Counted from the stretch's first letter, positions 1-33,270 are shown. The stretch: DNA of 64,000 nt from Apostichopus japonicus (GCF_037975245.1 NC_092567.1:21736376-21800375), one strand, 5' to 3'. The notes: a model not told the origin generated them from the letters alone. A program made the numbers and translations.

Positions 1-717
1 ATATTTGAAAAATTTCTTAACTTTTCAACTTCCACTTACTGTAACTATTTAAAATGAAACTTGACTTCATGTCAAGCTACAGTAAGTTCTTTTGATGTAC
101 ATCATTATGAGAGTTTTAGCATCAAACAACATTGCAAAGAAGAACATAATATATTCCAAAGTCGTCAGTATTTCCCCCGCCTTGCCCCTCCCCTCCCCTC
201 CCCCACCCACCCTTCCTCTCCTTCCAAATATCCTAGAAAGTCAAATAAAGGCTGATTACTCTTGTACTCAAAAGTTGAAATGGAAGCATTTTACTGCCAT
301 CCTCAAGAGCATCTGTACCCATCATAGACTCTGACCTTTCTCTATATCTGGGAATAATTTGTAGGAGCACTTTTTTAGGAGATGTTTAGCCAAAATTTTT
401 AGCATTCTAAATTAGGGGGAGGGGGAGGGGAGGGGATGGGGAGGGGGAATACTGGTGACATTTAAATGACTGAAATGAACAAATTTACAGACTCAAAAGT
501 GTGTCTACTGATATAGAACCTCTTTTTTTTTCCTTCTCTCTTTCCCTGTCTCTCTCATTTTCTTTGCTATGTTTATTTTTGTCGTTCTTGCCTTTCACCC
601 ATTTGAACATGAAGTTAAATTATTCATTATTGTATATATACATGTATACAGCAGGCAACTCAAATTTGTATTAATTTGCCTACTAAACTGTGGCAACGCT
701 CTTTGTTCCCTTCGCAG
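1..717 (+). other. KIM-PTP intron, 5' side open to the left
   Basis: No exon was recognised. It holds a C-rich run (about 178-222), a G-rich run (about 414-447) and a pyrimidine tract before the acceptor at 716-717. Confidence 0.5.
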
Positions 718-20414
<19,697 letters not shown>

Positions 20415-20576
20415 AACGAGAGGGGACTTGCGCACCTATCAAAGATGGACCCCATGACCCCTCGAAGGAGGTGCATCGAGGAGGACCAAATGGTTTTGGT
20501 TTCAATTTGTTTACACCCTTCCCGCACCCCTGCCTGCACTAACTGACACCTGGTCAATTTTCAGTGGATCGTAAAG

Positions 20577-20582
20577 AATAAA
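20577..20582 (+). terminator. candidate poly(A) signal of the KIM-PTP gene
   Basis: AATAAA lies 163 bp after the stop codon. Further AATAAA hexamers at 20797-20802 and 21234-21239 are equally possible sites. Transcript ends would decide. Confidence 0.4.
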
Positions 20583-22312
20583 TAACGAACTACGGCAGAT
20601 TCTCATGAGGATCGAATCCAAGCAGATGTTACTAAGATATACAAATTTAACCGCAGACTACCGCATGAAATGGTCAAGATACATTCGACTATAATACCCC
20701 TTTGTCGGTACGCTTTGGTACTTTCCTGGAAAGTGAACAGTTGGTGATGCACCTTCTCCCTGGGGTCAAAGACTCCATCTCATTTTGGATAGGTGCAATA
20801 AAGAAGAAGGAGGATACGATGCCATGCAATACCCATAGACCATTCCAAACTTTTCAACTAAGTTTCAAATGTATCCAAGGAAAAATTGAAAAAAGTATTT
20901 CCAAACAATTTGTAAGATATTGGAGACTTCCTATAGTTTGGCAGACTTGTTAGAAAGTATCATTCCTATATTTTGGCTGTAGTCAGATCATCATTATTAT
21001 TATTATAATTAGGAATATTATCATTACTATTATTATTCTTATTATTATCATTATTATTATTATTAATAATATATTATGAACTATTAATTATTGTTTCTAT
21101 TTGTTATGTAAAGATAAATCCTTATTTTTGTGTAAAATTTAATATGCAGCTGTTTACAATTAAGGCTTTGCCACCAACTATGAATATGCATGCAGTTAAT
21201 TAGCATACAATTGAAATCTAATCAGTTGCATCGAATAAAAGAGAAGAAGAAGAAAGTAACGGATTAAATGTAGATAGATAAAGACAATCATTAAGTACTA
21301 CTTTCCTTTACCAAACATCTGATTTTGTTACTAAAAGTGAAAAGGTGTACTTTTGTAGCTTGGGAGTCCAAAAATAATTAACATAAATTACGTAGTTATA
21401 GGTCGACTATTTAAAGAATTTTTTTTCATCGATTTGAAAATTTACGAAAACATTTATTGCAACTGATCAAATAATGTTATTTTACCGAGTGATTTGAGAC
21501 ATTTTGAAGATTGGTGTAATAGTAGGTGTACAAGATTTTACCTTTGTGGTCAGTAAAAAAAGAGGACCTTTGACCTTTGTAACACTTTCAGAAATTATTT
21601 TGACTCACAGTGTCCTTCCTTTTCCATTTGTGATAAATTCTGCATTCTCAGAAAAAAAAAAATTAAAAGACATCTGGTTTATCTATGAAACATTTGAAGA
21701 GTGCAATCGTATCTAAACTAGGTTGCTACAGACTTTCTACTTGTCATGACAAACTATTTTAAACCAGGGCTCAGGGTTTGATCCAGAGTTCTCATCACAA
21801 GTTTTGTGCATCATTTGTAAAAGTTGAAGTTGCTTAAACAATGTTGGTAATATTACAATATAGCATCGCTATCAGCATCATATTCTTTTGAGTAGGGGTG
21901 GGGGGACGGGAAGGGGGTCTATGAAATAAATCCACTTCGGGGGTGGGGTGGGGGGAACAAGTTATGAATAATGCGTTGAGCATGCAATGACTTGACTTTT
22001 TGTAGATTTTTCTTCCAACCAAAGTTACTTTCTGCCCTCCCAATACAGAATGTCATCATGTTGTATTCTGTGATCATTATGTGCAAGTCTGTACCATGCA
22101 TGACCTTCGACCCCTGCTTTAAAATGAGGTTATGAATCAAATATTCTAGCATGCTGTAATTTGATAATGAATATCTTACTAACAGAAAGTGTCATGGATA
22201 TATACATGGAGGTATAGAAGCTTGACTTGCCCGGCTCCAGAAGTTGTAGATCAGGTTTGGATACATCTTGAGTGATACTCACTGCTTATATTAGGTGATG
22301 TGTAGATTGGAA

Positions 22313-22712
22313 AATTAATATTCAAGATAGAAATATATATATTCAATAGTTTTGAAAGGTAGTCAAAGGTTAGGAATGAATATTCAATAGTTTGAATGAA
22401 AGCCATATGAATAGTAAAGATTAGAAATGAATATTCAGTAGTTTGCATGAATAGTCTAAAATAAGTCATGTCTTCTTTCTGCAGAAGAGAGCCAAGATCA
22501 GAAGTGAGTAATCGATAGTTCGATTGAATCTTGAACAATTAGTCAAGATAAGAAATTAATATTCAAGAAATTAAGTGAATATTCAATGGTTTGAGATGAT
22601 AGTTATTAGATTAATGCACACAGAAACCAGTTTCAGTGTCATAAATTTCAGTCTTATTGTCATATTGGCAGTTCAGTTCATTAGTTTTATGAATATTCAA
22701 TAGTTCAAAATC
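22313..22712 (+). repeat. degenerate GAATATTCAATAGTTTGA repeats
   Basis: At least seven diverged copies of a motif around GAATATTCAATAGTTTGA occur at irregular spacing of about 45 to 100 bp. This looks like an old tandem array. Confidence 0.65.
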
Positions 22713-25700
22713 AGGTTATTACTGGATTATGGCAGGTAAGGTAATTCAAAATCCCTGTTTACATATCATTCATTCGTTTGCTTTTATTTCTTTTTATTTG
22801 ACAACAATATATACAAACAATAGATAATATTTGGGGGTAACTATGTAGTCGCATATAATATTTAAATATTCAGAAGTTGAGATATCTCTTTGTCACTAGA
22901 TGAAGACAAATAAAAACCTATTTTCGCAATGTCACCTGTTTCTCAGGGCTTATGCAGACAGCAATATGTAGCCATGTGATTGGCTGATTTGAGAATAGGA
23001 AACTAAGTTTGACATGTTGGCTGGTAACTGGAAGGGATATTTAGTTACAGTCTAATTTGAAAAGGAAAATTACTAGCTTTCTAAATGGGCAAATAAAATA
23101 TTTGCCAGAATGCTTGTTGAAAGTGTAAAGTTTACTGATGTAGATGAAATAGGTACACGATGATGAAATTTTATTTAAATCATGAAAAAATAAGCCAAAA
23201 AATAATAATGATTATCATAATAATACCATAATATCATTATTGTGTAAAAAATATATAAGTTGAAATAGGAGAGTGTAATAATTAATATATTTAAAAAAAT
23301 TAAAGAAGAAACTTTGTAAGTTTTAATGAAGTACTAGATTCTCTTGAATTAATTTGTCTTGTACAATATTTAATTTTAACTTCAATCTTCACAGCATTTT
23401 TGTGTGTTTCATGTTTTCCAATTTTCCTTTTTTCTTTATTTGTTTGTCTTCTGAGAATGTCTATTTTTGTTTCCAAGGATTTTCATGAAGTAGATGAAAC
23501 CAAAATCTACTGATTTAATACGTCGAGAAAAAAACGACTGCAAAACATTCTCTTAACTTGTCAAAGAAGTATTATGTAAATTGTTTCTTCCCTTCTACTG
23601 TATCGGCCAATGATATCTCAAGATGAGTAATGATGGTACACACCCCTTTTCCGTTTCAAGCGATGAAACTTATGTAATAACATATTCTCTTATTGAATTT
23701 TCCCGGGCAATGTCATTCTGAGGAACCCATATAAACAAATTTTAACAAAATATTTCGGAAACTTTCTTTGGTGATGTGTGTTGTGAATAAATTTGTGGCC
23801 GATGCATTTAGTCTTTAATTGCAAGTTAATTGGTTAACTGTGGGAGAAAATGTCCATTTATCGAACTAATTAAAAAATGTCATAGTCAGTTACTTATTTC
23901 GCATGTTGTTACCATAATCTATTTTTTTTTGTGAAAGATTCTTTGGCATTTTTACCTTCCCTGCTTATATTGGTTATTTGTCAGTGTAGATTGGTACTAT
24001 CGTAAAGAATTTATGTTTACATTTAATCGATGAATAACACATTTTAAGTATCGTCTATTGAAGCACACTTTACAGTTTTATTTGAAAACAAATAACCAAA
24101 AATTTATTCTGTTTTTCTTGAAGAATGAACAAAACAACAACAACCATTATAAATGTTAGCGCAATATCATTTTAAACATTCCTTCATAGTTTCATTTTTA
24201 TCAGGTATTTGGTTGTGTTTGTTCCTTCAGATTATTTATTCTCTAACATAACTGTATTCTTCTCATTTTTCTTTCCTCTAATATCCTCTCACGCTCAAAA
24301 AAACAAATATAAAATCCCTCATTTCTCATTCACATTGAATTTTGGGGGTGAAACTTTCGTTTAACACTGTTTGTTGTTATAAAACATATTTCCTCTTTCG
24401 TTGTTACGGCCTTTGAAAAGTTTTGGGAAGGTGCAATGATAATTTGAGGTTTTTGTTTGGCTGGAAATAGGGGGTAGGAGGGAGTTGTGGGGATCAATTA
24501 ATTCATTTTTGACCAAAGCAATTCTTTGTTGAGGTTATTTAGAAGTTTTTTTGACATGTTAACATTAGAAGGGTGAGGGAGTTTCTTTCTTTCTTGCCTT
24601 CCTTAGTAAGCCCAAATATGGGTGTTGGAGGGGGGGGGGGGGGGTTGGGGGCATAAGACAATGTAAAATCTTTCAGTTTATAGTGACATGGGTTCACTAC
24701 TCTTCAAGCAGTACATCATACATTTCAGACAAACTGTTTGGGAAAGTAGTATTGAAAATGTTACAAGGTGAAGTGGTAGTCTACTGTTAAAGTGTTTGAC
24801 AGTGAAAGTATAAATATATAAACAAAATTAATTATGGGTGAACTGTTTAATCTGTGTTTCTGCTACCTCCTCATTGCAAGTTATCAATCATTGGAACATT
24901 TTTAATTATTGCTGTGTTTTGTTTGAAATCTCAGTATTATGTACAGTTTTGATTATATTTTTGTTTCGTTTATTCAGTTAATATTGCACAATTATTAATC
25001 AGCATGTGCAGCTAACAGTCGTTCTAAGCATAGATGAATATGTTTTGTTGAATTAATTTAAAAGAAAAAAGAAAAGAAAACGAAGGCAGTCGGTCAAAAG
25101 TTGTCCGACTGAATTGTATTGTCATTAACCGTTTGATTAAAAACATATTCCATGGACCTATTGTAGTAATATACTAAATTAACCATTTTGATGGTAGAGC
25201 ACACTGTGATTGTGAGTCCATATTACAATAGCTTTTTGGTTGATTTAGAATTAATTTGGCTTCATCTATATTAATTATGAAAATAATCATCTTCGGTCAT
25301 GGAGGCAGTTCTCTTCTAGAGTGTTAAGTAGTCACAGCATCAAAAAAGGAGATCAAACCTGAATGGCTCGTAATTTCAGGTGGCGATGTACACTTTTAGC
25401 GCCCGTGGTAGCCCCAAGAAGTACCAGCAAATGGTATACTATTAAACCGAGTGTGAAATAAATATTGAATGTTGTCTCTCCCTATGTGTAATGGATGAAA
25501 ACATGGTTTGAATGTTACTAGAGTTATATCTGTTTCAAGATATGATGGAGATTAGAACAACCTTAACACAAACCCACTGGCCACTTTTGCACCTCCAGCA
25601 CTGGAGTGCAATTGCAATAGGTTCAACAGAGCCCCTTTAAGCCAGTGCAATACCATTGTAGCATTACGGTAACATGTACAGTCAAGTTAAATAGTTCATT

Positions 25701-25765
25701 GAATGTCACCATATGTTTGAAGATGGAGCCATACTGTCTATTAATTCAAAGTCATTTTGGTGGGT

Positions 25766-25912
25766 GAGGATGGAAGAGTAGTTGGGGAGGATGGAAGCAG
25801 GGTGAGAGAGGATGGAAGGGTGATGGGAGAGGATGGAAGAGGGGTGGGGAAGGATGGAAAAGGATTGGGGGAGGATGTAAGAGGAGTGGGAGAGGAATGA
25901 AGAGGGGTAGGT
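25766..25912 (+). repeat. ~21-bp purine-rich minisatellite
   Basis: About seven imperfect copies of a unit close to GGATGGAAGAGGGGTGGGAGA. A short GTGACAGTGGCAT duplication follows directly to about 25945. Confidence 0.85.
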
Positions 25913-26680
25913 AACATGTGACAGTGGCATGTGACAGTGGGGTGATTTGGGACTCCCATTACAGATGGCAACAATTAATATTGTCCCTTTATTAAGTTGT
26001 CTTCTCCTTTACATATTTAATCACAGTCAGTTTAGCAAATGTTAGGTTAAGTTACTTTGAAACTTCATAAAGTTGGCCGTAAGTGTCTTTTAAAGCCCAG
26101 TTTATTTGTATTAATGGTAATTAGAAGGTCACAAAGTTACTTTAGGAAAGTTCCCAATTATTTAATCTTATATTGCTTTTCTTTTCGTTTCCCTATTTGG
26201 CCTTACGTGAAAGTAAAATGTGGGCATTTGTCACACAACTATATTTAAGAGTGAGTTTACATTTCCAAGAACAAACACCCTTTTTGTGGTTTATGAGTAC
26301 CTTAACAAATTAAACTATGTTTGATCTTTCGAAAAGGCTGATAGGTTTGGGATATCCGTCGCTTACAGGTTGCAACACACATACATTGATTGGCCAGTGA
26401 AAATGTTTTCAAAAGCATGTGTTTTAGAAACGTTCAATGTTAGATATGAATGTCTGACCTCCCTCAGTATTTTATGTTCCTTAAAAAAAGAAAAAAAAGT
26501 AAAGAATTTATGTTGCATGCTTTACTCATGTTGGTGGTAAGAAGATTGCTAATTATTGCAGTTGTAATTTGTTGTGGCTTTTTAATGAAAAGATGTTTAA
26601 AGTCATGAGCTTAATGGATTCAGTTTGGATTGAAACTATTTTGCTTGTTGGTATACTGGATGTGGACTGGGATTGGGTAG

Positions 26681-26757
26681 CCAGAGTTTGCTCACTAGTA
26701 AAAGAGCCAAAGATATTAGTAGTTGTCCTCTCAGCTCTCAGTACAAGCAAACTCTGG
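26681..26757. repeat. hairpin-forming inverted repeat
   Basis: Perfect 12-bp arms, CCAGAGTTTGCT (26681-26692) and AGCAAACTCTGG (26746-26757), enclose 53 bp. No flanking target duplication was found. Confidence 0.6.
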
Positions 26758-29700
26758 AGTTAGTTGTGAAGAAAAAGTTTTCTCAAATGTACCATGAGAA
26801 CTTAAAGTTAAGCTAAGAAGGGCAAAAAAACGACTTGAGGAACAAACCTTGGAATTTGCAATAGGTAGATGTTTTACAGGATGGAAACGAATGGTCGGCC
26901 GAAGAAGAAACTAATCGTGGCTCCACCTTTTTTTTTTGGCACCTTAAACTTGATACTCTGAGAAAGACGGTGCCATCAAAAATTCTAACAAATATGTCGT
27001 CAAAGACAGACAGGGTGTTTTGGTCAGGGCATCATCATCAGAAAATGCTGCTTCTAGTTTGTTTCTTTAATCCCAAAAGAGATTTTTGAAAAGTCATCAA
27101 ATACCATCAGATTCAACTGAAAGAATCCTATGCCAGAATGAAATATTCCTATATAAATATATATATATGTATTGGAAAAAAAAATTACACAAATGCACAA
27201 ATCAACTTGAACTCTGCTGGTGTTATGGCAAAAGGCATAGTAAGGCAATGGAACTTCGACATTGAATGAAGCAAGAAATATTTGGCATTTTTAAGATATT
27301 ATCTCCATAAAAGAATGTTTTAAAGCAAGGGAGTATCCCCTGTTGTACTGGCGGAGATGCTTGTAAAAGCTAAGACCACTTTATGAGATGTCATTTATTC
27401 ATATTCCTGGTCGTGTAACATGTCAGTTCTATCAGAGAGTGGTCACATAGAAGTCCAATTTTTTGAGAGCTGCGAATTAACGTATTGCCTCACATCGTTC
27501 AGAACATAACTGTGTGTACTGAGTAACTGCCTCATTAACATACATGATACATTCTCGTTCAACTGCCAGTTTCAGAGGGGAAAAAAATCAGGCAAAAGTA
27601 AATATATCTATATCTATATAATTTTAGTTCAAGATGTTCAGGAAAAAATTAAAAAACGTGTAGATATTTATTGTAAAAAAAAAACATAGTATCAAAGATT
27701 TTATCATGGAGTACCAGAACATTTGAAAAAATTTGTCATTTATCCCTGAAATTTATTGTTTTTCAACATTAGAATTACATTCATTTCTTATGGTTTTTTT
27801 TCCTTTCTTCTGTTTTGTTTCTCTTTGCCTTCGTGTTTAGAAGTCTTACAAAGTATCATTGTAGAGAGTTTACTATGAGAGTGAAACCTTCAAAATTATA
27901 GTTTTAAGACATTTGCCCATCTTATAAAGTATCTAAGTGTTTAATCTAGGGGTGAATGTTTGAAAAACAAAAGGAATATTTTCAGAATTTACTTCCATTA
28001 TTTATGAAATATATTTGCTGTGGTAAGTTCAACAGTTTCTTTGTTGGGTCATTTTTCCAGTGTTTATCATGAATAAAGACTAAGAAGTCCAAATTAATGT
28101 TATCCACAGAAACTGACACAGAGTGCAAGCAAACATTTCATCCCTTGCAAGAGTCCAAGCCTGACAAGAGTTCAATTCGGGGTGGGAGGAGTCTGGTACA
28201 AAGAATAATGTATTCTCATATTTATAATATACTGGAGGCAAACATGAAGACTTAAAATGGGGACTAGGGTGACATTACTGTCTATGGTCTGCCCTGGCTC
28301 TCAGCACCACTAAATATCTCAGAGGAAACTGACAGTCAGGGATCCTGCTCAGTCATTGGTTATTGTGTCAGTAAGTAAGAGAGGAGTTTGAGTGATTATG
28401 GAAAGTGAGATAGCAAAGTGAAATCTATTTAAAAAACATGCATAGTACTTTACAACACTTGTCTCAAACTACATGCAGTAGTCACACTTTCATATATTTA
28501 TGTGTATGTTACAATGCCCTTTAGGAATGTGTAACAAGTTAGAGAATAGATCAATTCACCTAGTTGTATCAGCCCCCACCCCTCCCCCCCCCCTAATCAC
28601 AGCAACTATTTGTGTGCAAATTGTGCAATAGGACTAATTTATACAGTTTTCTCCATGTCACAATGTTTTACAAACTTAATCTTCTTAACTTCCATCAGCC
28701 CCTCTTCCTTTTATACTGTACCCAATGCACAGGCCGGAATACGGAAGGATATAAATTCTCTTGAGGAAACATGATATTACATTACATGATCAAATAAAGT
28801 ACCACATGTGTATCATACATGTGTAGAAATATCTTATCACAAGAAGGCCCAAGCCCTTTGTACAAACTCCAGTCCCAAAGATTCCCTATAAATACTCCAA
28901 GTTTATCTCCTCATAAGGTTCTGCAAGCCACATTTATAGGGTTCTGAAAACTACTCCACCAACAAAAACCTGGCTCTAGGTCGCATTTGATCCACCCATG
29001 GTTAGATAGAGCCACATACTGTTACATTATCTTTCTTTTAAAGCAATACAATAAACTATCACGGAACCACCAGAATAAACAATTCTACAAAGAATGCAGC
29101 TTCACGATACAACGTTGTTGTACCAAACATATACATCAAACTGATTCTAAGGACAACTTCCAAAGCAACTGCATTTTCCTTAATACAAATGTCACTCACT
29201 TACGATCAATCTGCACCAATAGCATACAATCGAATCTGTGTCAGCAACTTGCATGAAAATGAATTCCAGAAACATTTCAAATTCTCAGAGTGAACTCCAC
29301 ACTAACTATTGTTGAGCAGAGAAGCAACAGGGGTAATGCTTATTCCAAATTCTGCATTCTTGAAAATGTTTATGACTACATCTCAAACCAAAATGTGTCA
29401 GACACAGTACAAAGCTATACTAGATTCTCAGTGATGAAAAATACTTTTCCCACAAGAAACGGGTTGTATCCAGCCCTTCCTCCCAGGCAAGTAGTACACA
29501 TTGTCAATATTTTGTGAATTTTTTAGGCTTGGTGAATTTCATTTCTCACAAAATATCTAATATAGCATTGTTCTGTATAAAACAGGTGCTATTCATCTTT
29601 GCATTTGTGATAGCAACTGGCCCACTTTTCATACAATTTTGCTACACACCATAACAGATAAAATAAGTTCCCCAAAATTTGCTAATGCCACCAGCCCAGT

Positions 29701-29810
29701 TATGACAAACAGCTATTTAACTATATTCAGTATCAATAGGGTGAGATAAGAAAACTGAAGGTTACAAATTTACCAAGGCTAACACTGGAAGCACCAGCAA
29801 GTCAGGTACA

Positions 29811-29816
29811 TTTAAT
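29811..29816 (-). terminator. candidate poly(A) signal of TAF11
   Basis: ATTAAA on the - strand, about 154 bp past the TAF11 stop. No nearer AATAAA was seen on that strand. Confidence 0.35.
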
Positions 29817-29969
29817 TCTTCATACCAGTGTTTCATGCAAAAAAAGACCTTCCTTTTCGCGCACCTCATGGATATAATGTTCTACCATATTCTCGAATGG
29901 TTGAGCAATGCTGTTTCACCTTATATATTCATAAGATACCTGTAGGTCTTAATCATTCTTGTCCGCATT

Positions 29970-30758
29970 TTATCTAAACATGGTTTTCTTAACTCTTGTG
30001 AGAGCCACCTTATTTTCCTGTTTGAGTCTCCTAGCTGCCTCACGTATATGCTTGGGTCTGAGAGGACCTGTGTCTCCCCACTGATGCATCACGTCCAAAC
30101 CCTTCTCCACAATTTCTCCCACATAAACCTTTGCAACACCAGACATAGCAATCACCACATTCTGTGAAATAGATCCCCCTGTAACAGATTGCATGTACCT
30201 CTTAATCACTGCCTTGGGAAAAGAAGACCTCCGGTACATTTCGTATCGATCCAGTTGATCCTCTGAAAATGCTGCCACCAACAGTGACATCTTCATTCTT
30301 TGTTCCTCGTCTAATTCCTCTTTGCTCTTTTCTACCTGATTGTCCGAGATGAGAGTCTGTGAAGATGTCTCTTCTTCCACAAGAGATGTCTCATTCTTGT
30401 CCTGCTCTTGGGATGGCTGACTTAAAGTAGGTTCTGTGATTGCACTTTCTTGTGACATGGGAGAGTTTGACAGTCCATAATCTGTTTTTGGCACAGTGTC
30501 GGATTTCTGGCTTGAGGAATCAAAGTCAGTTGCAGTAAAAGAGAAGGGAGATACACTTTTTCTGGTTTCCAATGACTTATGTCCCCTTTCATTGATTTCT
30601 TGATCAGGTTCAATTTCCTCAAAAGCTTGAGAATGAACATTGTCTAATTTCGGTTTTCCCTCCACAGGAAAATCATCAAAATCTGGGGTTTTAGGGCGAA
30701 GTATTGATTCTGGTGACCCAGGAGGAGACCCTTGAATAGGCCAGTTCGTCCAATCCAT
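29970..30758 (-). CDS. TAF11: TFIID subunit 11 (TAF11)
   Basis: TAF11 is a nuclear subunit of TFIID that pairs with TAF13 through a histone fold and helps load TBP on core promoters. The 262-residue product is in one open exon and is longer than the human protein (211). Residues 1-150 are acidic, Ser/Pro-rich and poorly conserved. From about 158 to 247 the histone fold is clear: [20 protein letters not shown], then [20 protein letters not shown], then [13 protein letters not shown], close to vertebrate TAF11. The TAA is at 29970-29972. The ATG at 30758 comes directly after a good splice acceptor (ttgttttacag on this strand), so a 5' UTR exon probably lies upstream. The gene is head to head with the E2-like gene. 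Confidence 0.95.
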   Translation of the reverse strand: MDWTNWPIQGSPPGSPESILRPKTPDFDDFPVEGKPKLDNVHSQAFEEIEPDQEINERGHKSLETRKSVSPFSFTATDFDSSSQKSDTVPKTDYGLSNSPMSQESAITEPTLSQPSQEQDKNETSLVEEETSSQTLISDNQVEKSKEELDEEQRMKMSLLVAAFSEDQLDRYEMYRRSSFPKAVIKRYMQSVTGGSISQNVVIAMSGVAKVYVGEIVEKGLDVMHQWGDTGPLRPKHIREAARRLKQENKVALTRVKKTMFR

Positions 30759-31138
30759 CTGTAAAACAAGCAGGAAGAACTGTAACAGGAGGTTAATTGT
30801 TACTGTTGACAGTGTTAGGCTGGGCTACAATTACTTTGGTATGATACTACTTTAACATGGAAAATTGAAACCGAGGCAAATGAACAGAAAATTCAAATCA
30901 AAATAACTAACATAACGCTTTTATTAAGTAGCACGATACGTTTTGACCTGACACCCAAAGGAGTTGAAAGTTTCTTTCTATAGATGCTGTTGACAATGAC
31001 ACTAGCCTATTGCTTACGTGTTAGAGTAGGCCTAGGGTACATTGGTAGGCAACATTTCGTGGAACTAGGCCTACGGTAGCAAATACAGTAGGTGGAAGAA
31101 CAAATATTCAACATAAAAAGAGATGATTGAAATGTTAC

Positions 31139-31330
31139 CTTCTTTCTTAAATGAAGCCTTGAGTCGCACGATATATTTTTTCAGTGTGAATACCGGCTTT
31201 CTATGCGAATGGCAAGCTGCGCATTATTTGATTTCCAAAGTTGCTCTTTGCTATCGCAGCAAAGAAAAGGTAGACTGCCTTCAGGAAACACTATGTTACA
31301 ATGAATTCTGGATATCGGTAACGTCTAAGT
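31139..31330 (-). promoter_or_regulatory. possible 5' UTR exon of TAF11
   Basis: On the - strand AAG|GTAACA at 31139/31138 could be the donor that pairs with the acceptor next to the TAF11 start. The upstream limit is a guess; the region is moderately GC-rich and has no conserved frame. Confidence 0.2.
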
Positions 31331-31823
31331 GTTTCATGCTGACGTAAATTTGATCGCGCATAGAGCTGCACGTACTGTATGTACAAGCATGGAGGTAAAA
31401 ACAGAGATAGTAGCATGACAAATGTGAATTTCTTGTCTGGCAGTCGAAGATTTGTACAGAAAGATCGCATAGAAATTGGACCAAAGTCGAGGGTGTATGC
31501 ACACAACCAGCTTGGGGAAGTCCTGTGTACATATACCAGGGTTGGGAGAACATTGTAAATCTGATTAAAAAAGTAGCTACTAAGTTGAAAATTAAGGACG
31601 TTTCATACTGTCACTTCTTCGCAAAAATGCTGGGAGATTTACAAATATGGACAGAAAATTGCATGTTGCCGGAACTTACATACAAGTACATAAAATAGTC
31701 AGAAACAATCTTAATTTTCAGTAAAACCTTTTTTTTCTTCAAACAAATCACAAAAGCCAAATTCTATCAATTTAGCTTTTCAAACGCCAATATACTGATA
31801 CGAACTTAAGTAGTACGTACAGC

Positions 31824-32197
31824 CAGTGGCGTAGGAAGGTACTTTTGAGTGGGGGGGGGGGGCTGAAGACTGATGGCCGGCCTGGGGGAGGGGTCCAAGG
31901 GGAGGGGGTGTCCCCCTCCCCTTTGGATTTTTTTTGCATTTCCAGGTGGACTCAGATGCAATTTGGTGCAATATAGCACACTTCAACACCCACTCCATTT
32001 TGTAAAGAATTTTGCATTTTCACCTGGCCTTAGATGCAATTTGGTGCTTCAAATGAGATTTTTTTCTCATTTGGAAATGAAAAAGGGGTTTCCTGACTTG
32101 CGGAGCGGGGGGGCGGAACGATACTTCCGCCCCCCCATATTTTTCACTGGGGGGCTGGCGCCCCCCCCCCCCCAGCCCCCCGGTTCCTACGCCCTTG
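31824..32197. mobile_element. hAT-type MITE with 8-bp target duplication
   Basis: The element starts CAGTGGCGTAGGAAGG and ends with the reverse complement of CAAGGGCGTAGGAACC. A perfect 8-bp direct repeat CGTACAGC flanks it (31816-31823 and 32198-32205), the duplication length of hAT transposons. A G run (31849-31862) and C run (about 32161-32180) lie inside the two ends. The middle has two similar blocks containing AGATGCAATTTGGTGC. There is no transposase; open frames through it are G/C-run artefacts. Confidence 0.85.
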
Positions 32198-32742
32198 CGT
32201 ACAGCAAAATGTCATTATCCAACACGAGGATCTTCTACACGGTACCCAGAGCCCCCTTCCCTTCCCCAAATTTCTATGCTCTGTACATATCAGAAAAATG
32301 TTTATTTTACCCTTCCTGCCTCTTTGAACTAGCGATTTTCGATGAACTGAGCTGGACACGATTTCTAGATAATTCGTTCACGAAGCTACAATTCGTTCAG
32401 CGCAGCAATGAAACTGAAGGGTAGTTCCTACGATACATAGTAGAATTGTAAACCATAGAAAACAGAAAAGGATAGAGACGAGAGTCGTGGACACTTAGAT
32501 GAATGTCCGAGGGGGAGGGTGGTTCTGGGAGGCCATCGAAGTTATATAACTTATGTATATTTCGACGTATACGCCGATGGGAAAGTCGTCGAATTTAATG
32601 TGATTTACGTATATGCCGTAATGAGAAGGGTTGCGATAAAGCACTTGACTATTATTAGAACCATTGCATGTTTACGTTTTACAGTTTGGAGTGATGCAAT
32701 CGAGTTTCAACCGTATGTCGCAATTACCAGATGATGAAAGAA

Positions 32743-32750
32743 TATAAAAA
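32743..32750 (+). promoter_or_regulatory. TATA box of the E2-like gene (candidate)
   Basis: TATAAAAA precedes a short stretch that ends at a possible 5' UTR donor (gaattgag|gtatgg, 32818/32819). A start site near 32773 would give a 5' UTR exon of about 45 bp, spliced to the acceptor ttattacag at 33250, 20 bp before the ATG. The arrangement is coherent but inferred. Confidence 0.45.
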
Positions 32751-33270
32751 GGTGGTAGCAACAATATCTACTTTTATTTATCATCAGAATTTAGACAGAA
32801 GAGAAACAACGAATTGAGGTATGGGTTAAACATTTGTTTTCAATTGTAACTTGTCATCAAACATGGTGATCTTGTCACTCTTCGGACGCGAAGCTAGTCC
32901 TCCAACGTGATGAACATGTGGTAGCTTAATTTACGTTAGGTGAAACGTAATTCTAAACCATGCGGTAACGTACCGTTTCAGTAACTTGATGTAGGATAAA
33001 CGTTAGTCGGCAGATTAGGGAGAGGAATGAAGATCTCACCAGACGTTCATACATTGATGCTGACCTTTTCCGTCAGATTAGATTCAGCTAACCATATGAT
33101 TCCTAACTAGGCTGAAGCCGAAGGCTTATACTTAGTTATAGGAGCATAACCTAGTGTGAAAGAGTGCAGTTATTTATGCCTACTGCATGTCCGAGCTTTC
33201 TGGTGTGACTGCATATTGAGTGCAAGCAGATATACCAACCCTTATTACAGAATCCACATAAAGGCAAAGC

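Larger units (their letters stand above)
20415..29800. other. 3' UTR and intergenic region, no gene recognised
   Basis: About 9.4 kb separate the phosphatase stop from TAF11. The sequence is AT-rich, with an (ATT)n stretch at about 20988-21070 and the repeats listed separately. No frame shows a recognisable protein or a chain of splice-bounded exons. Part of the left end is phosphatase 3' UTR. Confidence 0.6.

Noticed and set aside
28987-29517. Two adjacent + strand frames of 89 and 75 residues
   Set aside because: No motif, no coding-like composition and no splice sites; probably sequence downstream of TAF11.
31873-32424. 183-residue + strand open frame
   Set aside because: It runs through the G and C runs of the hAT-type MITE and out of its right end; it has no family match and no initiation or splice context.
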